A stretch of 17,029 nt of DNA from Pseudomonadota bacterium (GTDB lineage: Bacteria; Pseudomonadota; Gammaproteobacteria; Steroidobacterales; Steroidobacteraceae). The stretch lies in contig QGVD01000075.1 of assembly GCA_003242685.1 (NCBI GenBank), positions 1 to 17,029 on the forward strand. Direction: 5' to 3'. Within the stretch, counting starts at the first letter, position 1. Every line of letters begins with the position of its first letter. Shown here piece after piece: positions 8,707-15,537 of this stretch. The translations under genes were made by a program, and so were the position numbers. The notes beneath the pieces were generated by a model. That model searched no databases and was not told the DNA's origin. It worked only from the letters and a program-made list of their open reading frames with translations.

Positions 8707-8724
8707 GCCCGGCGCGCGCCGGGC
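8707..8724. repeat. Perfect 18-bp GC palindrome
   Basis: GCCCGGCGCGCGCCGGGC is a perfect palindrome able to form a 7-bp stem with a 4-nt loop. It sits between the molybdopterin subunit stop (8652) and the next AraC gene. TAATCTT follows, too T-poor for a confident intrinsic terminator. It could be a terminator stem or a dimeric-protein operator. Confidence 0.45.
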
Positions 8725-8757
8725 TAATCTTGGGGACTCGCAAGCGCGGGTGTGAGC

Positions 8758-9645
8758 ATGACGAGCACGAGCAGCCGGCACGTGTGCACGCTGGAGCCGC
8801 GATCGGAAGGCTGGCGGAGCTTCGCCTGGCAGGGCGGAGTGTTCGATGCCGGCCGTCGCCCATTCACCAGAGTGGTGCACGGCGCGCTCGGTGCGCCTCA
8901 CGACCTGGTGCTGGTCACGCTGCGCGGCGGTGCGCGGCATGCGGAGATCGTCACGGATCTGGGGCACCGCTACGCCGGCGCCGAGCCTGGGGGCGCCGTC
9001 TCGTTCGTGCCCGCGCACTGCGAGCGTCGTTTGACGCTTCGGGACGTGCGCATGGAGTGGGCGTCGATCGTGCTGCGGCCGGCGCTCTTCGAGAATCTCG
9101 GCGAGGACGGCGAGCGTTTCACGCTCGGCATCGGCCCCTTCACCAACGTGCGCGACGATTTCATCGCAGCGCTCGTGGGCGAGATGGATCGCCTGCATGC
9201 CGAGGACGGGCGGCTCGATACCGCCTACTGCGAGACGATGGCGCATGCGCTCGTCGCCTACCTCGCGCGGCGCTACGGGCGCTCGCGGCTGCCCACGCAG
9301 AAGCAGCCCTGGAAGCTCGCGCCGTGGCGCATCCGGCGGATCACCGAGTACGTCGAGGCACACATCGGTCGCGAGATCTCGATCGCGGAGCTCGCGCGGC
9401 TGGTCGGCGTCACGGAAGGCCACCTGCACCGCGCCTTCCGTGCGACGACGGGCATGACGCCGCTTTCGTACATCGTGCAGCGGCGGATCCAGCACGCCGC
9501 TGCCATCCTGCGCGAGCGGAACATCACCATTGCCGAGCTCGCGCAGCGCGTCGGTTTCGTGAGCGCGAGCCACTTCAGCCGCACGTTCAGACGCGTGGTC
9601 GGCATGTCTCCCGCACGGTTCCGCGCCTCCTGCGCGAGGGACTGA
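8758..9645 (+). CDS. AraC-family transcriptional regulator
   Basis: About 295-residue regulator. The C-terminal AraC/XylS domain (about 195-293) shows both helix-turn-helix units: SIAELARLVGVTEGHLHRAF, then TIAELAQRVGFVSASHFSRT, ending with the signature GMSPARFR. The N-terminal 180 residues carry no motif I can name; they are probably a ligand-sensing domain. The start is ATG 8758; GTG 8752, two codons upstream, is equally in frame, and neither has a strong ribosome-binding site. The gene lies between the molybdopterin subunit and a Tat-signal aldo/keto reductase on the same strand. A direct repeat typical of AraC operators follows in the intergenic gap downstream, so it may control the aldo/keto reductase (inference). 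Confidence 0.92.
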   Translation: MTSTSSRHVCTLEPRSEGWRSFAWQGGVFDAGRRPFTRVVHGALGAPHDLVLVTLRGGARHAEIVTDLGHRYAGAEPGGAVSFVPAHCERRLTLRDVRMEWASIVLRPALFENLGEDGERFTLGIGPFTNVRDDFIAALVGEMDRLHAEDGRLDTAYCETMAHALVAYLARRYGRSRLPTQKQPWKLAPWRIRRITEYVEAHIGREISIAELARLVGVTEGHLHRAFRATTGMTPLSYIVQRRIQHAAAILRERNITIAELAQRVGFVSASHFSRTFRRVVGMSPARFRASCARD

Positions 9646-9689
9646 CGCGCCAGGCCCGGCTCGGGCATCGGGCACCGCGAACGAAATTG

Positions 9690-9717
9690 TCAGGATCCGC
9701 TCGATAGCATCAGGATC
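9690..9717. promoter_or_regulatory. Candidate AraC-type operator: direct repeat with 20-bp period
   Basis: TCAGGATC occurs at 9690-9697 and again at 9710-9717. The spacing of 20 bp, about two helical turns, puts both copies on the same DNA face, the arrangement AraC-family dimers usually bind. It lies 42 bp before the aldo/keto reductase start and 45 bp after an AraC gene stop. A weak -10-like TATGCT is at 9745-9750. Confidence 0.45.
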
Positions 9718-9758
9718 GGGCAATTCGCTGCCGCGGACGCGCTCTATGCTCCGCGCCC

Positions 9759-10847
9759 ATGTCACGCGCTACTCATCCTCACTCTGCGGTGGACCGGCGC
9801 GACGTGCTGCGTGCGCTCGGTCTGGGCATCTCATCGGCTCTGTTGCCGGCAGGCGTTCTCGCGACGTCGCGCATCACGGCGCAGCGAGTCAACCTGACGA
9901 CTTCCGGCGAGGCCATCATTACCCGCGCCATTCCCTCGAGTGGCGAGCAGGTGCCGGCGATCGGGCTCGGCACCTTCATGACCTTCGACGTTCTGCCCGG
10001 CGGTCCGCGCGATCATCTTAAGGAAGTGATGCGCCTCTTCTGGGAAGCCGGCGGACGCGTCATCGACACCTCGCCGCTCTATGGCACGGCCGAGGTCACG
10101 GTCGGTGACTTCGCGACGGCGCTCGGCATCGGCGATCAGCTCTTCATCGCGAACAAGATCTGGGCCACCGGCGAATACCTCGGCGACGTGAGCCACGCGA
10201 CGCGGAGCCTGGAGCGATCTCTCCAGCGTCTCTGGCGCGAGCGCATCGACCTGATGCAGTGCCACAGCCTGGTCAACGCCGACGTGGTCGTGCCCCTGCT
10301 GCGCGCATGGAAGAAGGAGGGGCAGGTCCGCTACGTCGGCGTCACGCACCACGAGCCGGCCTACACGGATCTGCTCGCCGACTGGGTGGAGCGCGGCGGG
10401 CTCGACTTCGTGCAGGTGAACTACTCCGTGCTCGAACGCCGGGCCGAGGAGCGATTACTGCCTGCCGCCGCGGACCGCGGTGCCGCGGTGCTGGTGAACA
10501 TGCCGTTCGGGAAGGCGCGGCTCTTCAAGCTCGTCGAAGGGCGTCCGCTGCCGGACTTCGCGCGCGAGCTCGGCATCGAGAGCTGGGCGCAGTACTTCCT
10601 CAAGTGGGTGATCTCGCATCCGGCCGTCACGTGCGCGCTGCCGAGCACGTCGAATCCGGCGCACGTCGTCGACAACATGGGCGCGCTGCGCGGGCCGCTG
10701 CCGGATCGGCGCACGCGCGAGCGGATGCTCCGTCACCTGGAGTCCATTCCCGGCTTCGACGAGCTCGCCGGGACGCCCTGGTATCCCGACAAGCAATACC
10801 GCGGCACCGTCACACGCGCACAGGGCGAGCTTCGCGCGCGTCAGTGA
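9759..10847 (+). CDS. Aldo/keto reductase with twin-arginine signal
   Basis: 362-residue member of the aldo/keto reductase superfamily, NAD(P)H-dependent carbonyl reductases with a TIM-barrel fold. The catalytic tetrad is visible: D103 and Y108 in VIDTSPLYG, K133 in ANKIW, H169 in QCHS. The cofactor-binding stretch near the C-terminus reads LPSTSNPAHVVDNM. The N-terminus carries a twin-arginine motif, DRRDVLRALG at 12-21, followed by a hydrophobic stretch and an alanine-rich end, so the enzyme is predicted to be exported folded with its cofactor. No ribosome-binding site precedes ATG 9759, and a weak -10 box ends only nine bases upstream, so a leaderless transcript is possible. It probably depends on the AraC regulator just upstream. 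Substrate unknown. Confidence 0.92.
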   Translation: MSRATHPHSAVDRRDVLRALGLGISSALLPAGVLATSRITAQRVNLTTSGEAIITRAIPSSGEQVPAIGLGTFMTFDVLPGGPRDHLKEVMRLFWEAGGRVIDTSPLYGTAEVTVGDFATALGIGDQLFIANKIWATGEYLGDVSHATRSLERSLQRLWRERIDLMQCHSLVNADVVVPLLRAWKKEGQVRYVGVTHHEPAYTDLLADWVERGGLDFVQVNYSVLERRAEERLLPAAADRGAAVLVNMPFGKARLFKLVEGRPLPDFARELGIESWAQYFLKWVISHPAVTCALPSTSNPAHVVDNMGALRGPLPDRRTRERMLRHLESIPGFDELAGTPWYPDKQYRGTVTRAQGELRARQ

Positions 10848-10918
10848 TGCCGGAGGTGTGAGTCTCGGCCGGTGCAACGGCGCGCGCCGAAGACCGGGAT
10901 TCTTCCGAGGTGAACGCA

Positions 10919-11437
10919 ATGTCCATTCATCGTTTTCCCGTGCTCATTCCGGCCGAAGGCCGGTTGATTGCAGGCCGCATCCATCGCAATACCGACGACC
11001 TCACGGAGCCACAGCCGGGCGTCGTGGCGAGTGGCTCGTGGCTCACGGTCAAGGAGCAGATGGCGGATCTCTACGCCACGCAGCTCGCCGCGCTCGGCTA
11101 CACGGTGCTCACGTTCGACTTCCGCGGCTTCGGTGCAAGCGAAGGCACGCCGCGCCAGACGGAAATGCCCGTGAGGAAGATCGCCGACATCGTGGCCGCG
11201 ACGCGTTTCCTGCGCTCGCTCTCCTGCGTGCGAGGCGAGAAGGTCGGCTATCTCGCAGTGTGTGCGAGCGCGATGTACGCCGCGGCAGCCGTCGAAGCCG
11301 GTGCGCCGATCGGTGCGCTCGCGAGCGTCGCGGGATGGTTCCACGACACCGGATCGGTTGCCGCGTTCTACGGTGGTGCAGCAGGCGTCGCCGTGCAGGC
11401 TTCGCACGAGCTCTTCGGCGCGTTCCTGTCCGCATGA
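10919..11437 (+). CDS. Alpha/beta-hydrolase family protein, shortened by an apparent internal deletion
   Basis: 172 residues, whereas full relatives are around 300. The N-terminal half is normal: a FDFRGFGASEGTP strand-turn at 67-78 and a nucleophile elbow AVCAS at 113-117, with Cys115 in the nucleophile position. It continues through SVAGWFHDTGSVAAFYGGAAGV at 137-158. Relatives go on for roughly 130 residues carrying the catalytic acid and histidine; here a dozen residues resembling a normal C-terminal helix (ASHELFGAFL) follow and the protein stops. The next gene begins 11 bases later, so there is no room for a displaced C-terminus. ATG 10919 is chosen over GTG 10910 because GAGG (10907-10910) lies eight bases upstream. 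It is the first gene of an operon with the SnoaL-like and second aldo/keto reductase genes. It is probably not catalytically competent. Confidence 0.8.
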   Translation: MSIHRFPVLIPAEGRLIAGRIHRNTDDLTEPQPGVVASGSWLTVKEQMADLYATQLAALGYTVLTFDFRGFGASEGTPRQTEMPVRKIADIVAATRFLRSLSCVRGEKVGYLAVCASAMYAAAAVEAGAPIGALASVAGWFHDTGSVAAFYGGAAGVAVQASHELFGAFLSA

Positions 11438-11447
11438 GGAGTGTTTC

Positions 11448-11918
11448 GTGAACGACTCGATCACCATTCAGGATCTGGTCTCGCGCATGCTGTTCGCGGT
11501 CGATGCGCTGGACTGGGGCAGCGTGCGCGCGACGCTCGCCGACGAGCTGAGCATCGACTACACATCGCTCTTCGGCAGCAGCCCCGAGCGGCTCGCGGCG
11601 GACGTGCTCATCGACCGCTGGAAGGGCCTGCTGCCCGGCTTCACCGCCACACAGCACCTGACGGGGCCCATCGTGGTGACGTTCGAGGGCGCGAACGAAG
11701 CCGTCGCCGAGACGCACGTGCGCGCGTACCACTACTTCGACGGCGCGTCCGGTGGAACGTGGATGGTCGCCGGGCATTACACCATTTCCGTGCGAAAGAC
11801 TTCAGAGGGCTGGCGGATCACGGGCATACGCCTTGCGTTGATTCGCCAGGAAGGCAACGTGGATCTGGGCGCCGTCGCGGCAGCCGCTCGCGACGGCTCG
11901 AAAAGGAGTGCTCGATGA
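11448..11918 (+). CDS. SnoaL-like (NTF2-fold) protein
   Basis: 156-residue cytoplasmic protein of the SnoaL-like/NTF2-like superfamily. Members have a cone-shaped fold used either for small-molecule isomerase, hydrolase or cyclase chemistry or as binding proteins. The stretch DYTSLFGSSPERLAADVLIDRW near 37-58, TATQHLTG at 66-73 and the alternating strands ETHVRAYHYF and GGTWMVAGHYTISVRK are typical. The length is normal. The start is GTG 11448, with GAGGAG (11436-11441) six bases upstream overlapping the stop of the preceding gene. Its stop overlaps the next start as ATGA (11915-11918), so it is translationally coupled to the aldo/keto reductase. Its particular substrate cannot be told from sequence. 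Confidence 0.88.
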   Translation: MNDSITIQDLVSRMLFAVDALDWGSVRATLADELSIDYTSLFGSSPERLAADVLIDRWKGLLPGFTATQHLTGPIVVTFEGANEAVAETHVRAYHYFDGASGGTWMVAGHYTISVRKTSEGWRITGIRLALIRQEGNVDLGAVAAAARDGSKRSAR

Positions 11919-12916
11919 ACGCAGCAGCGATTCCCCGCCGCACGCTCGGCCGCAGTGGGCTCACCGTGTCCGCGATCGGGCTGGGCTGCATGGGCATGTC
12001 GGACTTCTACGGCCCGGCAGACGATGAGCAGAACCTGAAGGTGCTGAACCACGCCATCGACATCGGCGTGAACTTCCTCGACACCGCCGACATGTACGGC
12101 AACGGGCGCAACGAGGAGCTCCTGAGCCGTGTGCTCGAGACACGGCGCAAAGAGGTCGTGCTCGCGACCAAGTTCGGCAACGTGCGCGCATCCGATGGGC
12201 GGATCATCGGCGTCGACGGGCGCCCGGAGTACGTCGCTGCCGCGTGCGAGGCGAGCCTGAAGCGGCTCGGCGTGGAGCACATCGATCTCTATTATCAGCA
12301 CCGCGTGGATCCGAAAGTGCCGATCGAGGAGACCGTCGGCGCGATGGCAAAGCTCGTCGAGGCGGGCAAGGTGCGCTACATCGGGCTCTCGGAGGCCTCC
12401 GCGAGCACGATCCGGCGCGCGGCGAGCGTGCATCCCATCACCGCTCTGCAGAGCGAGTACTCGCTGTGGACGCGCGACGTGGAGCAGGAGGTGCTGCCGA
12501 CGTGCCGCGAGCTCGGTATCGGATTCGTCGCCTACAGCCCGCTCGGCCGGGGTTTTCTCACGGGCGCCATCCGCAAGGTTGATGATCTCGCCCCGGACGA
12601 CTGGCGGCGCACGAATCCACGTTTCCAGGACGAAAATCTCGAGGTCAACCGCAAGCTCGTCGAAGCAGTGACCGAGATCGCCCGCGAGCGTGGTTGCACG
12701 CCCGCGCAGCTCGCGCTCGCCTGGCTCCTGCACCAGGGCGATGACATCGTACCGATCCCGGGCACGCGGAAGATCGAGCGGCTCGAGGAGAACGCGGCTG
12801 CCACGCGGATCCAGCTCACCGACAGCGAGCTCGAGCGCATCGACCAGGTGCTCGCGCAGCACCCGGTCGCCGGCATGCGCTATCCGGAAGCCGGCATGGC
12901 GTTCGTCAATCGCTGA
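11915..12916 (+). CDS. Aldo/keto reductase (cytoplasmic)
   Basis: 333-residue NADPH-dependent aldo/keto reductase of the large bacterial group that reduces aldehydes and small ketones. The catalytic residues are D56 and Y61 (FLDTADMYG), K86 (ATKFG) and H129 (YYQHR). FVAYSPLGRGFLTG and VPIPGTRKIERLEEN are the expected barrel and cofactor-binding stretches. There is no export signal, unlike the reductase upstream. The ATG overlaps the SnoaL-like stop and has AAGGAG at 11903-11908, fixing the start; a long N-terminal extension that stays open in the same frame is only the shadow of the upstream gene. Its last 11 bases overlap tail-to-tail with the convergent AraC gene. Confidence 0.95.
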   Translation: MNAAAIPRRTLGRSGLTVSAIGLGCMGMSDFYGPADDEQNLKVLNHAIDIGVNFLDTADMYGNGRNEELLSRVLETRRKEVVLATKFGNVRASDGRIIGVDGRPEYVAAACEASLKRLGVEHIDLYYQHRVDPKVPIEETVGAMAKLVEAGKVRYIGLSEASASTIRRAASVHPITALQSEYSLWTRDVEQEVLPTCRELGIGFVAYSPLGRGFLTGAIRKVDDLAPDDWRRTNPRFQDENLEVNRKLVEAVTEIARERGCTPAQLALAWLLHQGDDIVPIPGTRKIERLEENAAATRIQLTDSELERIDQVLAQHPVAGMRYPEAGMAFVNR

Positions 12917-13916
12917 CGATCCGCACGCTGTCGCGCTCGGCAGGCGCAGCGGAGATCGCGCGCCGCCGGTCTCCGTGATCGGCGGCGCCGTTGGCGCGGG
13001 ACGCGCTCCTGCGCTCGCGCCCATAGCGCCGCGGCGACTCGCCCATCTCCCGCTTGAACGCCGTGCTGAACGCACTCTCGGATTCGTAGCCGAGTGAGAG
13101 GGCGATGGAGGAAACGGGTTCGCTCGTGTTCTCCAGCCTGTCCGCCGCGAGCAGCATGCGCCAGCGGACGAGATACTCCATCGGCGCGAGACCTACCGTT
13201 TCCTTGAACTTCTCCGCGAAGGCGGAGCGCGACATGAAGGCGCGCTCGGCGAGCTCCTGCAGCGTCCAGCGGCGCGCGGGCTCGGCGTGCATCGCGCGGA
13301 TCGCGGCGCCGAGCTGTCTGTCCGCGAGCGCAGCCATCCAGCCGGTGCCGCCGTTCGGCTTCTGGGCAAGATACATCCTGAGCGCCTGGATCAGCATCAT
13401 GTGCGCGAGATGCTGTGCGACGAGGTGGCTGCCCGGCTGCTGATCGTGCAGCTCCTGCCTCATGCGCTCGACGGCCCACCTCAGGACTTCCTGATTCGAT
13501 TCACCGCGGATGTGCACGATGGGCGGCAGCATGCCCATGAGCAGGTCGGCGTGCGCGCCGCTCACAGCGAAACGGCTGCCCACGCAGAAGAAGCCGCCTC
13601 CGCCGTTCAGCGTGACCACACCACCCGGGCGCGCGGGAGGAAACACTCTGTTGGCCGGTATGGGCTCGAGGCTCGTGTCGCTCGCCAGGCGGAACGGACG
13701 TCCGCTCGGCAGCACGAAGCAGTCGCCGGCGCTCAGCCGCACGGCGTCAGGCACACCGTCCACGCTCAGCCAGCATCCGCCTGACACGACGGCGTAACAC
13801 TTGATCCGCTTCTGCTGGTCCGGGAACTGGATTGACCACTCTCCGCCTGCATCGAACCCGGCGGAAAGCGTACTGCGAGGCTTGAGCAGCGAGAGGACTT
13901 CCGAGAGGGGATCCAT
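12906..13916 (-). CDS. AraC-family regulator with cupin sensor domain
   Basis: 336-residue regulator. The N-terminal 120 residues are a cupin-type sensor: IKCYAVVSGGCWLSVDGVPDAVRLSAGDCFVLPSGRPFRL at 38-77. A helical linker follows. The AraC domain spans about 200-300, with LQELAERAFMSRSAFAEKFK and VSSIALSLGYESESAFSTAFKR as the two helix-turn-helix units. A basic tail of some 35 residues after the DNA-binding domain has no counterpart I know and overlaps the aldo/keto reductase end by 11 bp. ATG 13916 has AGGAAGG seven bases upstream (complement of 13924-13930). Relatives often stand head-to-head with a reductase or dehydrogenase, and here the divergent neighbour is an NmrA-like remnant, so the original target may be decaying (inference). 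Confidence 0.93.
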   Translation of the reverse strand: MDPLSEVLSLLKPRSTLSAGFDAGGEWSIQFPDQQKRIKCYAVVSGGCWLSVDGVPDAVRLSAGDCFVLPSGRPFRLASDTSLEPIPANRVFPPARPGGVVTLNGGGGFFCVGSRFAVSGAHADLLMGMLPPIVHIRGESNQEVLRWAVERMRQELHDQQPGSHLVAQHLAHMMLIQALRMYLAQKPNGGTGWMAALADRQLGAAIRAMHAEPARRWTLQELAERAFMSRSAFAEKFKETVGLAPMEYLVRWRMLLAADRLENTSEPVSSIALSLGYESESAFSTAFKREMGESPRRYGRERRSASRANGAADHGDRRRAISAAPAERDSVRIVSD

Positions 13917-14026
13917 GGCGAAGCCTTCCTGGGCGTTTACCTGCTGTCCCTGAACTCTACCGCACCGATCGGCAGCGGTTGGATCTCCCGTTCGGACGAT
14001 TGCGAAGAAGACCCGGACGTCCCCGC

Positions 14027-14560
14027 ATGGATTGTCCGCGCGTCGTTTCCCAGGCTCTGGAGCCGGTGCGCAGGCGCATCGAGATCGTCGAGGGCTCGCA
14101 TGGCGAAGCGAGCGTCGTCGACCGGGCGTTCGAGGGCGCCGACACCGTCTTCTGGCTGTGCCCGCCCGATCCTCGTGCCGAGAGCGTCGATAAGGCGTAT
14201 CTCGAGTTCACCCGGTCCGCGTGCGACGCCATACGCAGGCACGGCGTCGCGCGGGTCGTCAGCGTCTCGGCGCTCGGCCCGGAGGATCTGTCCTTCAACG
14301 ACATGGCGCAAATCATGTCCGAGGTGCTGGGCAGGCCCGTGCACTATCAGCTGATCGCCCTGGACACGTACAAGGCGAACCTGATGAAGAACGGCATGTC
14401 GGAGGCGATGGCGCAGGCCATGGCCGACATGATGGCGGCGAAGGATCAGGGCCTCGACAACGCTGAGCAGCGCACGCCCGAGTCGACGACTCCCACCTCC
14501 TTCCGTGAGTGGTGCGAGGACGTGCTCAAACCGGCCGTGCTGGGAGACCGTCTACGCTGA
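14027..14560 (+). pseudogene. NmrA-like NAD(P)-binding protein remnant with internal deletion
   Basis: Remnant of an NmrA/SDR-like NAD(P)H-binding protein; intact relatives have about 280-290 residues. The Gly-rich nucleotide-binding motif that should open the protein is absent, and only 50-110 bp separate the frame from the neighbouring AraC start. From about 14070 the sequence is good: RIEIVEGSHGEASVVDRAF, then DTVFWLCPPDPRAESV and RRHGVARVVSVSALG. It then jumps directly to PEDLSFNDMAQIMSEVLGRP, which normally lies some 90 residues further on (junction about 14273-14279). The frame is kept to a normal C-terminus. The open frame extends to TTG 13979, but ATG 14027 is an equally weak start and neither has a clear ribosome-binding site. 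The last nine bases overlap the convergent cupin gene. It is probably non-functional. Confidence 0.75.
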
Positions 14561-14968
14561 TGTCACCTCGTGGTTTTCACCCACGGGATGATATGCGTTC
14601 AGCAGATGGGCGTGCTCGGACTCGAGGTGCGCGTCCATCCAGTGCGGATACGTCACGTAGACCACCTCGGTGTCGTCTTCGCCCGCCTCATAGGCGATCG
14701 CGGCGCCCTTGCGGAGAAAGATCACTTCTCCGGCGCGCGCGACCTTCGCGTCATTACCGTAACGCACGATGAGGACGCCCTTCGTGACGATGAGCGCTTC
14801 GTCGTACGAGACGATCCATTCGTTCCGCTCGCCCTTCTTCTCGTTCCGGTAGAAGCCCACGCTCATCGTCTCGCTGCTCGCGGCGTCGAGAACGTCGCCG
14901 ACGAAGATGGGACGGTCGGCGTACTGGTAGTACCTGGCGTCCCTGCTCGTGAAGTGCAGAACCTTCAT
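14552..14968 (-). CDS. EutQ-like cupin domain protein
   Basis: 138-residue single-domain cupin resembling the C-terminal part of EutQ, the ethanolamine-utilisation protein reported to have acetate kinase activity; stand-alone homologues have no settled function. The cupin core runs from about 50 to 110: WIVSYDEALIVTKGVLIVR, ARAGEVIFLRKGAAIAYEAG, EVVYVTYPHW. The usual metal-binding histidines of cupins are not present in the first motif, as in EutQ. The internal ATG at 14968 is chosen as start because AGGAG lies eight bases upstream; the 20-residue extension to 15028 lacks this and would overlap the upstream gene. It lies 56 bp downstream of a RidA-family gene on the same strand and is probably co-transcribed with it. 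No other eut gene is nearby, so ethanolamine use is not implied. Confidence 0.85.
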   Translation of the reverse strand: MKVLHFTSRDARYYQYADRPIFVGDVLDAASSETMSVGFYRNEKKGERNEWIVSYDEALIVTKGVLIVRYGNDAKVARAGEVIFLRKGAAIAYEAGEDDTEVVYVTYPHWMDAHLESEHAHLLNAYHPVGENHEVTSA

Positions 14969-15024
14969 GAAGGCGTCTCCTGTGGAGGTGTATGTCGTTG
15001 GGAAAAGGACGGCGTTCGACGATG

Positions 15025-15432
15025 TCACGCCGCCCGTTCGGTTACGGTGTCCGGCACGGCGATGGCTTCGATCTCGATCATGGCGTCCCTGTGGTACAGG
15101 GAACGCACCTCGACGATCGTGTCGGCAGGGTAGGGTGGTGAGAAGTATCTGCCGCGCAGCTCGACGATCCTCGGAAAGTGCGCCATGTCGGTGAGGAAGA
15201 TCGTCACCTTGACGACGTTGCGCAGGCTCGACCCGCCCGCGCGCAGCGCGCGCTCCAGATTCGCAAACGCCCGCTCGGCTTGAGCCTCGAAGTTTCCGGG
15301 CGCTACGATCCCGCCCGACTCGTCGTACGCGGCCTGACCCGAGATGAACAGCAGGTCTCCGACTCTGTAACCCTGGGCGAGTCGGAAGGGCTCATAAGGG
15401 TCGGGGTTCGTGACGATACGCTGCGGCTTCAT
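15025..15432 (-). CDS. RidA/YjgF-family protein lacking the catalytic arginine
   Basis: 135-residue member of the RidA (YjgF/YER057c/UK114) family, trimeric proteins whose best-known members hydrolyse reactive enamines and imines. The family pattern is clear: FISGQAAYDESGGIV, FEAQAERAFANLERALRAGG, VVKVTIFLTDMAHFP, and the C-terminal IEIEAIAVP. At the place where active enzymes have Arg (PAR-S/T before VEV), this protein has Asp104 (PADTIVEV). It therefore belongs to an arginine-less subgroup and probably lacks classical imine deaminase activity. The start ATG 15432 has CAGGAGA eight bases upstream; the longer open frame is not supported. It diverges from a LysR regulator by 105 bp and is followed by the EutQ-like cupin gene. 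Confidence 0.93.
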   Translation of the reverse strand: MKPQRIVTNPDPYEPFRLAQGYRVGDLLFISGQAAYDESGGIVAPGNFEAQAERAFANLERALRAGGSSLRNVVKVTIFLTDMAHFPRIVELRGRYFSPPYPADTIVEVRSLYHRDAMIEIEAIAVPDTVTERAA

Positions 15433-15512
15433 CGCGGCTATCTCCTGACAACCTGCAGAGCAGTGCATAACCGGCAATGAAGATGACGAAGGCCGTGCCG
15501 GTCCACAAATGC

Positions 15513-15522
15513 AAAGATCTTT
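15513..15522. promoter_or_regulatory. Palindrome AAAGATCTTT in the divergent LysR/RidA promoter region
   Basis: A perfect 10-bp palindrome 15 bp before the LysR start, inside the 105-bp divergent gap. It does not give a T-N11-A match, so it is only a weak candidate for the LysR binding site. Confidence 0.3.
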
Positions 15523-15537
15523 CGACACGGATGAATC

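Noticed and set aside
7992..9707. Plus-strand open frame of 571 codons
   Set aside because: It runs out of frame across the end of the dehydrogenase gene and the whole AraC gene; the translation has no domain and only GC-driven Arg/Ala content.
6091..9765. Minus-strand open frame of 1224 codons
   Set aside because: It lies opposite the molybdopterin subunit and AraC genes and is rich in Arg, Ala, His and Asp from antisense GC-rich codons. The plus-strand frames have recognisable domains, so this is a shadow.
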